This document shows, piece by piece, positions 1 to 6,635 of a DNA stretch of 9,392 bases (positions are counted from its first letter, which is position 1; every line of letters starts with the position of its first letter). Source of the DNA: a bacterium UBA3756 (GTDB taxonomy: Bacteria; Bacteroidota; Bacteroidia; Bacteroidales; Bacteroidaceae). Made by a program: the position numbers and the translations under genes. The notes under the pieces were generated by a model. The model was not told the DNA's origin. It saw only the letters and a list, made by a program, of their open reading frames with translations, and did not search any database. The DNA lies in the NCBI GenBank assembly GCA_002371695.1, contig DFGG01000059.1, forward strand, positions 1-9,392, read 5' to 3'.

Positions 1-764
1 TTGTCGCCACTGACAGGGTCGAGCATGTCGCCTCGGGTACCAGTCCATCCGAAAGCACCGATACGGAGTCCCTTGATGGGCATCACCCACAGACCGCCGA
101 TAATGTCTTTCTTGTTGTCCTTGTCCTTCTCGTTGATACCCTCACCATTGTAGATGCCCACCTGATAGTGGAGCAGCTTGCGACCACTGGCATTGGGCAG
201 GACGTCGCCAGAAATCTGGAGACCGATGTCACGACCTCCCGAGGATTTCTCACCCGTACGGTCGCCAAAGCCCGAGAGGTTGTTGATAACCATCGCATAG
301 GCATACCAGCCCTGTGTGATGGGGTGGGTGGGGTTCTCGTAGGTGAAGGCTCGCTTGAACTGTCCCACACGGATCTTGAATTCCGGGAAACGGCGCCATT
401 CGGCATAGAGGTCTACCAGCTGTACGGTGGGCTGTCCGGGGCCAGTATTGTTGGTGCCCTGTATCTGTGCACGCCAGTCGAAGTCGCCAATCTTACCGTC
501 GAGGATGAAACGCGCCAGTCGGAGGTTGAATGAGTTGGTGTGGTTCCCCTCTGTATCTTCTCCCTGGTACTGCAGGATACCGTAGCCGCTGAACTTGATG
601 TTTTTCACCCACTGGGGGAGTTCTATCGGGGCTTTTCCTGTCGTTTCCTGTGTTTCTTGTACTGCTGTGGCTTCGCTTACCTCTTCCACTTCAGTTGCAG
701 TTTCTGCACTGGCGACACCCGCCATTCCGACGAGCAGCGCGGTAATACCAATTAATTTCTTCAT
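1..764 (-). CDS. Porin_O_P family outer-membrane porin (partial, N-terminal 254 residues)
   Basis: This is the N-terminal part of an outer-membrane beta-barrel protein of the phosphate-selective porin O/P family; the reading frame is still open at the left edge. ATG at 764-762 gives a clear signal peptide, MKKLIGITALLVGMAGVASA, with likely cleavage after residue 20. A low-complexity Glu/Thr/Ala-rich linker follows (about 21-44), then the family's start of barrel, KFSGYGILQYQ (about 57-67). Alternating aromatic and polar strands come next, with recognisable segments such as NSFNLRLARFILDGKIGDFDW and FKIRVGQFKRAFTYENP. It should form a diffusion pore for small anions or other solutes. The name phosphate-selective comes from Pseudomonas OprO/OprP; specificity cannot be read here. 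The start lies 22 bases after the CCA end of a tRNA-Gly gene on the same strand, with no obvious promoter between them, so it may be cotranscribed with the tRNAs. Family call confident, substrate unknown. Confidence 0.88.
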   Translation of the reverse strand, partial: MKKLIGITALLVGMAGVASAETATEVEEVSEATAVQETQETTGKAPIELPQWVKNIKFSGYGILQYQGEDTEGNHTNSFNLRLARFILDGKIGDFDWRAQIQGTNNTGPGQPTVQLVDLYAEWRRFPEFKIRVGQFKRAFTYENPTHPITQGWYAYAMVINNLSGFGDRTGEKSSGGRDIGLQISGDVLPNASGRKLLHYQVGIYNGEGINEKDKDNKKDIIGGLWVMPIKGLRIGAFGWTGTRGDMLDPVSGD

Positions 765-786
765 ATTGTGATTGTTTATCAATTAG

Positions 787-860
787 TGGAGCGGAATACG
801 GGAATCGAACCCGCCTCCCAGGCTTGGGAAGCCCGTGCACTACCGATGTGCTAATTCCGC
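787..860 (-). tRNA. tRNA-Gly (anticodon CCC), with encoded CCA
   Basis: Read on the minus strand this folds as a complete cloverleaf. The acceptor stem GCGGAAT/ATTCCGC is perfect, the D stem is GCAC/GTGC with loop ATCGGTA, the anticodon stem is CGGGC/GCCTG with loop TTCCCAA, and the T stem is GCGGG/CCCGT with loop TTCGATT. Positions 34-36 are CCC, so it reads the glycine codon GGG. Discriminator U73 matches bacterial glycine tRNAs, as in E. coli glyU. The CCA tail is encoded at 789-787, unlike in the three other tRNA genes here. It is the last tRNA of the cluster and lies directly upstream of the porin gene. Confidence 0.95.
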
Positions 861-900
861 AATTGACTTTGATAAAAAATAAAATCCTGATTATCTTCTG

Positions 901-973
<73 letters not shown>

Positions 974-1008
974 AACCCACTAAAAAATTATTATGAAAAC
1001 TTCAAGTG

Positions 1009-1081
1009 TACACCCGCAGGGGCTCGAACCCTGGACACCCTGATTAAGAGTCAGGTGCTCTACCAACTGAGCTACGGGTGC
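1009..1081 (-). tRNA. tRNA-Lys (anticodon CTT), copy 1
   Basis: Minus-strand cloverleaf of 73 bases. The acceptor stem is GCACCCG/CGGGTGT, the D arm GCTC-AGTTGGTA-GAGC, the anticodon stem CCTGA/TCAGG with loop CTCTTAA, and the T arm CAGGG-TTCGAGC-CCCTG. Anticodon CTT reads the lysine codon AAG. The first acceptor pair is a G1-U72 wobble, and the base before position 1 (T) could pair with discriminator A73. CCA is not encoded; CAC follows. It is identical to the second copy at 1126-1198. Confidence 0.95.
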
Positions 1082-1100
1082 ATCATTCTTTCAAAATTAA

Positions 1101-1119
1101 AGGAGGCTTCGCCTAACCT
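1101..1119 (-). other. Small hairpin in the spacer between the tRNA-Lys genes
   Basis: AGGC (1104-1107) and GCCT (1111-1114) form a 4-bp stem around a three-base loop. It extends by AGG/CCT (1101-1103 with 1117-1119) across an AA bulge. In the minus-strand transcript the hairpin is followed by a T-rich stretch (TTTAATTTTG). It could be a weak attenuator after the first tRNA-Lys or a processing signal. It is short and bulged, so functional relevance is uncertain. Confidence 0.3.
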
Positions 1120-1125
1120 CCCTTG

Positions 1126-1198
1126 TACACCCGCAGGGGCTCGAACCCTGGACACCCTGATTAAGAGTCAGGTGCTCTACCAACTGAGCTACGGGTGC
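1126..1198 (-). tRNA. tRNA-Lys (anticodon CTT), copy 2
   Basis: This second lysine tRNA gene is identical base for base to the one at 1009-1081, with the same cloverleaf, the same CTT anticodon and the same G1-U72 pair. CCA is not encoded; CAA follows A73. It is the first gene of the minus-strand tRNA cluster, starting about 15 bases after the predicted transcription start of the promoter at 1221-1252. Confidence 0.95.
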
Positions 1199-1220
1199 AT
1201 CTGTTTTTTCTAAGCGGGTG

Positions 1221-1252
1221 CAAAGGTACGCACTTTTTTCCATTCCACCAAA
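1221..1252 (-). promoter_or_regulatory. Bacteroidetes-type promoter for the tRNA cluster
   Basis: On the minus strand TACCTTTG (1228-1221) matches the Bacteroidetes -7 consensus TAnnTTTG exactly. An exact TTTG (-33 box, 1252-1249) lies 20 bases upstream of it, which is the usual spacing. Transcription should begin near 1214, leaving about 15 bases before the first tRNA-Lys. The region up to the DUF5687 stop codon (1253-1291) is A-rich on this strand and shows no terminator hairpin, so readthrough from the upstream genes is possible. Confidence 0.8.
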
Positions 1253-1291
1253 TTTTTTCGGCTTTTTCTTTCTATTTTTTTCGTTCTTTGC

Positions 1292-2770
1292 CTATCTGGT
1301 GGCATGGAAGCCCTCCAAATTCTCATATCTGCGCTGCATCATACGGTTGTAGATGTTGCGGAGCCAGAGTGAGGATGTGAGTACCAGGGCGAGACCAGTG
1401 ACACACATAAATATATAGGTGGCCGTGAGGCCTACCGTCAGATAGCCCACTCCGACGATGATTCCGGGGCCAAGGAGTGCGACGAGTTCGATGACGATTT
1501 GCATGCCGTTCTCGATATTACCCTTACCCGTGATCTTCTGCTGCAGAGGGAGCGTCTGTTTGTTGTAGACAGCCAGTTGGAAGATGATAAAATGGATGAA
1601 TCCGGCAGTGAGCAGCATGTAGGCTGTCAGCATCAGCAATGTGAACTTGCCAGTAAAGACAGCTGGGAGCATCAGGATGAAGGGCACTATGAGCACGACG
1701 CAATAGAACCAGTACTTGGCCTTGAGTATCGAGAGGATACTCTCGTGGTGTACCATCAGCAGGTCGATATAGTTGCCTTCCTGTCCCATGATCTTGATCA
1801 GCGAAGTGACACTATAGATGGCAAAGCAATAGAGACACCAGAAGTTGGTCATCATCGGATTGTCATAGACTGGCGTATAGGCTACCAGCAGAGAGAAGGC
1901 CACAACCAGTGCCAGGCTCATGATGGTACGCGAGCGCATCACCTTGTTGCGGATGTTCGCCTTCAGCTCCAGCTTCAGATACTCGCCGACAATGCCAAAA
2001 CGGTTGAAGAACTTGAAGTCTGAGACCTTCTTGAGTTCCTTCTCTTTCTTCTTGGATATCTCCTCATAGACATACTTGAACTGGAAATGGCGGTTGACGA
2101 AGAAAAGGACAGCCAACAGGAGGAGTATTGCAGGAAGCATCCACCAGTCGGCCCCATGTTCTTGCACGGTATCGAGCACCTTCTTAAACAGCTTGCCCTT
2201 GCTGTCGAAGGCAAAAGGCAGATAGGGCAGGGCATAGAGGGCTATGCCAGGCAATATCCACAACACGTTGCGATTGACAAGCGTACGGAAGAAGAGGTAT
2301 ATCTGGCTGTTGAGGATGATGCACAGGAGTGACGACAGCAGCACCATCAGCGCGGCTACCCAGGAAGCGCCGCCTGCAATGACGATGATGGTGTAAGGCA
2401 CAAACATGGCGAGCCATAAGAAATTGTACCCGCTGATATGTGACGATAGGAGGAAACACTCGATGGCCGTATAGCGCGAGATGGGCAAGAGAATGTAGGG
2501 CTTGACCATCATGGCCGGTGTTGACTGGAAGATGAAGCGCAGCAAGAAGTCGATGGGCAATATGACTACCATCAGTGAGATGATGGTCCCTGCCTCGCCA
2601 TCAGCTGCCGCGCCTATGGCCGTACCATATATAATAAGGTATAGGGCGAAGAAAGCCCCACCAAAATACATCAATACTTTCGCCCAGCGGTTTTGGTCGA
2701 ATGCAGGACTGCGTTTATAACTCAGGTTGACGTGACTGCGCAAGAGTCTGAACAAACTCCACTTGTTCAT
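1292..2770 (-). CDS. DUF5687 family multi-pass membrane protein (ABC-2 permease-like)
   Basis: This 492-residue integral inner-membrane protein matches my recollection of the Bacteroidetes-specific DUF5687 family, whose members resemble ABC-2 type permeases; no biochemical function is established that I can name. About 11-12 hydrophobic segments are visible, at roughly 33-54, 61-81, 112-133, 135-160, 168-188, 209-226, 283-299, 308-328, 354-372, 378-401, 425-446 and 450-470. A basic, Lys/Glu-rich cytoplasmic loop lies at about 228-282. The C-terminal tail RRYENLEGFHATR is a family-like ending. The start ATG at 2770 lies 34 bases after the LolA-like stop on the same strand, consistent with an ftsK-lolA-DUF5687 operon. 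No ATP-binding subunit is encoded in the window, so any ATPase partner must be elsewhere. Membrane topology is confident; a transport role is inference. Confidence 0.8.
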   Translation of the reverse strand: MNKWSLFRLLRSHVNLSYKRSPAFDQNRWAKVLMYFGGAFFALYLIIYGTAIGAAADGEAGTIISLMVVILPIDFLLRFIFQSTPAMMVKPYILLPISRYTAIECFLLSSHISGYNFLWLAMFVPYTIIVIAGGASWVAALMVLLSSLLCIILNSQIYLFFRTLVNRNVLWILPGIALYALPYLPFAFDSKGKLFKKVLDTVQEHGADWWMLPAILLLLAVLFFVNRHFQFKYVYEEISKKKEKELKKVSDFKFFNRFGIVGEYLKLELKANIRNKVMRSRTIMSLALVVAFSLLVAYTPVYDNPMMTNFWCLYCFAIYSVTSLIKIMGQEGNYIDLLMVHHESILSILKAKYWFYCVVLIVPFILMLPAVFTGKFTLLMLTAYMLLTAGFIHFIIFQLAVYNKQTLPLQQKITGKGNIENGMQIVIELVALLGPGIIVGVGYLTVGLTATYIFMCVTGLALVLTSSLWLRNIYNRMMQRRYENLEGFHATR

Positions 2771-2804
2771 AATGAGTAGCGATGGATGGATAAATAATCT
2801 GCTT

Positions 2805-3401
2805 CTATCTTAAATCGATAATCTCAGCCTTGGGGAAATCCTTTGCATTAAACTGGAAAATGCCGTCGCTGAGCGATGCCGACTTCAGTTGGCTGATGAG
2901 AATGACGCTCCACTTGCCATTGCGGCGCATCTTCACATGTGTGGGGTGATAGGTCTTCTGGTCGACAATGATGTACATCTCTTCAATGTTACGTTTCCTG
3001 TCTGTCGGTGTCAGGTGAACCTCATAGAATCTGCTGATGCTTCTGGATGAGAGCCGGAATCCCTTTTTGTAGATATTGATGAAATTGTAGGGATTGATGG
3101 CCTGCAGTTCTGCCTCAGTGGGATTGCTGACATTGACTTCCTCGTTGCCCTTCATATAGGTCCACTGGGTCTTGCCGTCGAACCAGATGGTAGCATCTGG
3201 AGTGGTGGCATGGAACTTATTGCCTTTCACGGAGATGTCACCGCTAGTAGTCCCCTGTTTGGTGATCATCTGGAAATGGGCCTGTATGCCGCTGGGATTG
3301 CTCACGGTGGCTGCGGCCTTGTCGAGGATGCTACGGGCACTCTGGGCCCAGGCTCCTGCACTCAACAGGAGTGCCAATGAAAGAATGGCTATCTTCTTCA
3401 T
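2805..3401 (-). CDS. lolA: LolA-like outer-membrane lipoprotein carrier protein
   Basis: This 198-residue exported protein should be the periplasmic chaperone that carries lipoproteins from the inner to the outer membrane. MKKIAILSLALLLSAGAWA is a clean signal peptide (cleavage after residue 19). The mature part begins SARSILDKAAATVSNPSG and continues with the LolA pattern of antiparallel strands forming an open barrel: QAHFQM, GDISVKGNKFHA, ATIWFDGKTQWTYM, then EEMYIIVDQKTYHPTHVKM. Its length is close to E. coli LolA (about 200 residues). The gene directly follows ftsK, sharing one base (TAATG), so the two are probably translationally coupled. The ftsK-lolA order is also known from E. coli, which supports the call. 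A LolB gene is not present here and is generally not recognised in Bacteroidota. Confidence 0.87.
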   Translation of the reverse strand: MKKIAILSLALLLSAGAWAQSARSILDKAAATVSNPSGIQAHFQMITKQGTTSGDISVKGNKFHATTPDATIWFDGKTQWTYMKGNEEVNVSNPTEAELQAINPYNFINIYKKGFRLSSRSISRFYEVHLTPTDRKRNIEEMYIIVDQKTYHPTHVKMRRNGKWSVILISQLKSASLSDGIFQFNAKDFPKAEIIDLR

Positions 3402-5863
3402 TATCTTAAGCTGTTTAAAAGGTTGTTCAAGCTGACTTCGTCCTGTATCATCACTTCGCGGGGCTTCGAACCCATAGCTGCTCCCACCACACCAGCCTTC
3501 TCCAACTGGTCCATCAGTCTGCCGGCACGATTGTAGCCAATAGCAAACTTACGCTGGATGAGGGATGTGGAACCGCTCTGATTGATAACAATCAGACGGG
3601 CTGCATCCTCGAAGAGGGGATCGAGATGCTGCATGTCGACATCTTTATCGCCACCTTCACCCAGATCAGTCTCAGGGGTATCTGGCTCTGGCAATTCGAA
3701 GGGCATGTTGTAGCTCTGCTGAGTAGCGATGAATTCGTTGATTCGCTCCACCTCGGGCGTATCGACAAAAGCACACTGCACACGCACAGGCTCTGCACCT
3801 CCGATAAGTGCCAGCAAGTCTCCTCGTCCGATGAGCTGCTGGGCTCCTGTACGGTCGAGAATGGTCTTAGAGTCAATACCTGCGGATACCTTGAAAGCAA
3901 TACGGGCAGGGAAGTTAGCTTTGATATTACCCGTGATGATGGTGGTCGTAGGACGCTGGGTGGCAATCACCATGTGGATACCTACGGCACGAGCCAGCTG
4001 GGCAATACGTGCGATGGGCAGTTCTATCTCCTTGCCGGCAGTCATAATCAGGTCGCCAAACTCGTCGATGATCACTACGACATACGGCATATAGCCATGT
4101 CCACCGCGAGGTGGAATACGGCGCTCGATGAATTTCTTGTTGTATTCCTTGATATTCCTTGCACCAACCTCCTTGAGCAGGTCGTAGCGGGTGTCCATCA
4201 GCTTGCAAAGCGAGTTGAGGGTGCGCACCACCTTCGTAACGTCGGTGATGATGGGATCAGAGTCCTCGTCGGGCACCTTGGCCAGGAAGTGGTTGATGAG
4301 GGGATTATAGACGGTGAACTCCACCTTCTTCGGGTCAACGAGCACAATCTTCAGTTCTGCGGGATGCTTCTTATATAATAAAGAGGTGATGATGGCATTC
4401 AAACCAACAGACTTACCCTGACCTGTGGCACCGGCTACGAGCAGGTGAGGAGCCTTGGCCAGGTCGAACATATAGACCTCGTTGGTGATGGTCTTACCGA
4501 TGGCACAAGGCAGTTCCATCGTTGTCTCTTGGAATTTCTTGGAGTTGAGTATCGATTCCATCGATACAATCGAGGGTTTGGCATTAGGCACCTCGATACC
4601 CACGGTACCCTTACCAGGCATCGGGGCGATGATACGTATGCCGAGGGCTGCCAGCGAGAGGGCGATATCATCCTCCAGCGAACGAATCTTTGTGATACGT
4701 ACGCCTGGAGCTAATGTGATCTCGTAGAGGGTGATGGTGGGGCCCACTGTGGCCTTGATGCTGGAAATCTCTACACCGAAGGTGCGCAGCACTTCCACGA
4801 TGCGGTTCTTGTTGGCATTCTGCTCAGCCATGTCGATATAGGGCTTGCCGTCGTTATCATATTTCTTCAGCAGGTCGAGTGTCGGATAGTGGTAGTTCTC
4901 CAGGTCGTGCTTGGGGTCGTAGGGTTCCAGATCCTCCAAGGCTGTGGCCATCGTACTGCCTTCGGCGACTTCTTCGATTTTAGCCTCTTCTACGGTGAAA
5001 TCGGTATCTGGCTCGGAAGATGATTTTGTAGAATGGCCAGAATCCTCGGTTTCATCGGCGTGGTCTGCTTTATATCCATTGTCGATAATCTTGGCACTGC
5101 CATCCTCATGGAATACCACCTGCTGGATGTCCGGATCGTCGTATACAGGTGCTGGCTCCAACTGAGTTTCATACGACTCTACAGGTTCCGTGGGGTCGTT
5201 GTTGGTAATCTTGAACTTCACCTTGTCGATGAACTTCGTGGGATTGAGTATCTTGCGGATGATAAAGATGGTCTCGGCACTGATATAGGTCAGGAACGCA
5301 ATGGCGATAAGTCCCAGGATGGCTGTCAGGCCTGGAGCTCCCACCAGGTTCTCTATCCACTGGCAGATGTACAGTCCGTGGTCGCCTCCGGGATTGAAGC
5401 AGGCGTCGATGAAGAAAGGCGAAAGGAACTTTCCGAGGGTGATGGATGCCCAGATCATGATGATCATCGTCGACATGAACCATTTCAGCAGGTTTACACG
5501 ATAGGCCCTCATCAGATGAATGCCCATCACCATCAGGAATGCCGGAATCATGAAGGCTGCCAGTCCGAAGCAACGCTTGATGAAAAACCAGGCGGCATAG
5601 GCTCCTACACTGCCACAGCTGTTGCTGAACTCCTGGTGCTGATTGAGGAACTCCCCCTCGCGAGGAGCTTCGATCATGCTCTGGTCGGCTGCACCTGTAC
5701 TGAGATAGGAAATGAATGCGAGCACCAGATAACCGGCGAGAATGAATAGTAGTAGACCGACAAAGAAGTTTAGTCGCTCATTCTCGAATATATTCTTGAA
5801 GCCTATCGCATCAAGGAAGCTGGAGGCTGTTTGTTCTTTCTTTTGTTGTTTTTTCTTCGCCAT
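3401..5863 (-). CDS. ftsK: FtsK/SpoIIIE family DNA translocase
   Basis: This 820-residue membrane-anchored, septum-located DNA pump moves chromosome ends apart and assists dimer resolution during division. The N-terminal domain has about four membrane segments (32-54, 86-117, 127-148, 175-204). It is followed by an acidic linker (about 215-320), far shorter than the long linker of E. coli FtsK (about 1,330 residues in total). The motor domain contains Walker A GATGQGKS (478-485), Walker B VVVIIDEFGD (595-604) and the conserved RAVGIHMVIATQRPTT and RTGAQQLIGRGDLL blocks (to about 684). A C-terminal winged-helix gamma domain (about 748-808, DPLFEDAARLIV to PREVMI) is the part that reads polarity sequences on DNA in other bacteria. 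ATG at 5863 gives the basic start MAKKKQQKKE. Probably the first gene of the unit with lolA and the DUF5687 gene. The family call is secure. Confidence 0.97.
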   Translation of the reverse strand: MAKKKQQKKEQTASSFLDAIGFKNIFENERLNFFVGLLLFILAGYLVLAFISYLSTGAADQSMIEAPREGEFLNQHQEFSNSCGSVGAYAAWFFIKRCFGLAAFMIPAFLMVMGIHLMRAYRVNLLKWFMSTMIIMIWASITLGKFLSPFFIDACFNPGGDHGLYICQWIENLVGAPGLTAILGLIAIAFLTYISAETIFIIRKILNPTKFIDKVKFKITNNDPTEPVESYETQLEPAPVYDDPDIQQVVFHEDGSAKIIDNGYKADHADETEDSGHSTKSSSEPDTDFTVEEAKIEEVAEGSTMATALEDLEPYDPKHDLENYHYPTLDLLKKYDNDGKPYIDMAEQNANKNRIVEVLRTFGVEISSIKATVGPTITLYEITLAPGVRITKIRSLEDDIALSLAALGIRIIAPMPGKGTVGIEVPNAKPSIVSMESILNSKKFQETTMELPCAIGKTITNEVYMFDLAKAPHLLVAGATGQGKSVGLNAIITSLLYKKHPAELKIVLVDPKKVEFTVYNPLINHFLAKVPDEDSDPIITDVTKVVRTLNSLCKLMDTRYDLLKEVGARNIKEYNKKFIERRIPPRGGHGYMPYVVVIIDEFGDLIMTAGKEIELPIARIAQLARAVGIHMVIATQRPTTTIITGNIKANFPARIAFKVSAGIDSKTILDRTGAQQLIGRGDLLALIGGAEPVRVQCAFVDTPEVERINEFIATQQSYNMPFELPEPDTPETDLGEGGDKDVDMQHLDPLFEDAARLIVINQSGSTSLIQRKFAIGYNRAGRLMDQLEKAGVVGAAMGSKPREVMIQDEVSLNNLLNSLR

Positions 5864-5889
5864 AATCGCTGATTATTCTAATTTTTGTG

Positions 5890-5897
5890 CAAAAGTA
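5890..5897 (-). promoter_or_regulatory. Probable -7 element of the ftsK promoter
   Basis: On the minus strand TACTTTTG fits the Bacteroidetes TAnnTTTG box, 26 bases before the ftsK ATG, giving a predicted leader of about 20 bases. I find no clear TTTG box 19-21 bases further upstream, so the assignment rests on the -7 element and its position in the 94-base divergent gap (5864-5957). Confidence 0.55.
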
Positions 5898-5940
5898 GCG
5901 TAAAAAACTCACATTTCATCATGTTTTCCCTTTTTTTTTG

Positions 5941-5948
5941 TAATTTTG
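5941..5948 (+). promoter_or_regulatory. Probable -7 element of the exonuclease-rlmI-tilS operon, very close to the start codon
   Basis: TAATTTTG matches TAnnTTTG exactly and ends only nine bases before the ATG at 5958. It follows a run of nine T (5931-5939). Usual spacing would put the transcript start at about 5953-5956, so the mRNA would be leaderless or nearly so. There is no good -33 box; the nearest, TTTC at 5914-5917, lies 23 bases away. Confidence 0.5.
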
Positions 5949-5957
5949 CACCTTAGA

Positions 5958-6635
5958 ATGAAAAAGATCATTTATAATCGTTTCAACAAAGCGTGGCTCA
6001 GCGACCTTCCCCGTGTGATTTACACAGGCAAGATTTTCGTCATCGTCTCTGCTGAGGAAGCCAGGAAAGCCGTCGACTATCTGCTGACGATGCCTATCCT
6101 CGGCGTAGATACAGAGACGCGTCCATCGTTTGCGAAGAATGTCAGATACAAGTGCTCGCTGCTTCAGGTGGCCACCCATCACAACTGCTTCCTTTTCCGG
6201 CTGAACTACACCGGACTGACCCCCGACATCATCAGGCTGCTGGAAGACAAGACTGTGCCCAAGGTGGGACTTTCCTGGCATGACGATATCCATTCGCTGA
6301 AAGAGCTGGGGCAGTTTGAACCAGGCAATTTCATCGACCTGCAGCACCACATGCGTGAGATAGGCATTGAGGATTTGAGCCTGCAGAAGTTGTATGCCAA
6401 CCTCTTTGCAGAGCGTATCAGCAAGACCGACAGACTATCGAACTGGGAGCGCGACGTGCTTCAGGATAAGCAAAAGGTATATGCTGCCATTGATGCCTGG
6501 GCCTGTATCCGACTCTATGAGGAACTGATCAGACTGGAGACCACAGGTGACTACGAGCTGGTAGACGAGGAAACCGAACTGGAAATAGAAGAAGAATTCA
6601 AGTTATATGAAAAGATTGCTGCTGAAAAGAGGTAA
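5958..6635 (+). CDS. RNase D-type DEDDy 3'-5' exonuclease (single domain)
   Basis: This 225-residue protein has the 3'-5' exonuclease fold shared by RNase D and the proofreading domain of DNA polymerase I. The catalytic set is visible: Exo I GVDTETRP (D51, E53), Exo II SWHDDIHSL (D110 aligned to the usual aspartate) and Exo III YAAIDAWA (Y175, D179), the DEDDy pattern that binds two metal ions. Conserved context includes CSLLQVATH and GIEDLSLQKLYANLF. It lacks HRDC domains and ends in an acidic tail (EETELEIEEEF), so it is shorter than E. coli RNase D (about 375 residues). ATG at 5958 is chosen over an in-frame TTG at 5946, which lies inside the promoter box. It overlaps the rRNA methyltransferase gene by 29 bases. 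The substrate, RNA or DNA, is not shown by sequence; an RNA role is suggested by the neighbours. Confidence 0.88.
   Translation: MKKIIYNRFNKAWLSDLPRVIYTGKIFVIVSAEEARKAVDYLLTMPILGVDTETRPSFAKNVRYKCSLLQVATHHNCFLFRLNYTGLTPDIIRLLEDKTVPKVGLSWHDDIHSLKELGQFEPGNFIDLQHHMREIGIEDLSLQKLYANLFAERISKTDRLSNWERDVLQDKQKVYAAIDAWACIRLYEELIRLETTGDYELVDEETELEIEEEFKLYEKIAAEKR

Larger units (their letters stand above)
1007..1201 (-). repeat. Tandem 78-base direct repeat carrying the two tRNA-Lys genes
   Basis: Positions 1007-1084 and 1124-1201 are identical over 78 bases. They cover the whole tRNA-Lys gene plus a few flanking bases on each side, and are separated by a 39-base spacer. The spacer and the outer flanks are unrelated. 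This fits a local gene duplication, or copies kept identical by gene conversion, that raises the dose of tRNA-Lys(CTT). No integrase or mobile-element gene lies nearby, so it is not an attachment-site pair in any supported sense. Confidence 0.9.

Noticed and set aside
1007..1201. tRNA-Lys repeats as attachment sites of an integrated element
   Set aside because: Only 39 bases lie between the copies and no integrase or cargo is present; simple tandem gene duplication explains them.
1499..2023. Plus-strand open frame of 174 codons
   Set aside because: Antisense shadow of the DUF5687 gene, rich in His, Gln, Asp and Glu because it mirrors hydrophobic codons on the other strand.
3626..4378. Plus-strand open frame of 250 codons inside the ftsK region
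   Set aside because: It is antisense to the conserved FtsK motor domain, has no recognisable domain, and its composition (many His, Asp, Leu) is typical of a shadow frame.
5033..5749. Plus-strand open frame of 238 codons
   Set aside because: Antisense shadow of the FtsK membrane and linker region; no promoter or recognisable protein features.
5946..5957. TTG at 5946 as an upstream start for the exonuclease
   Set aside because: The TTG is part of the TAATTTTG promoter box, so it would lie upstream of the transcript start; the ATG at 5958 fits better.
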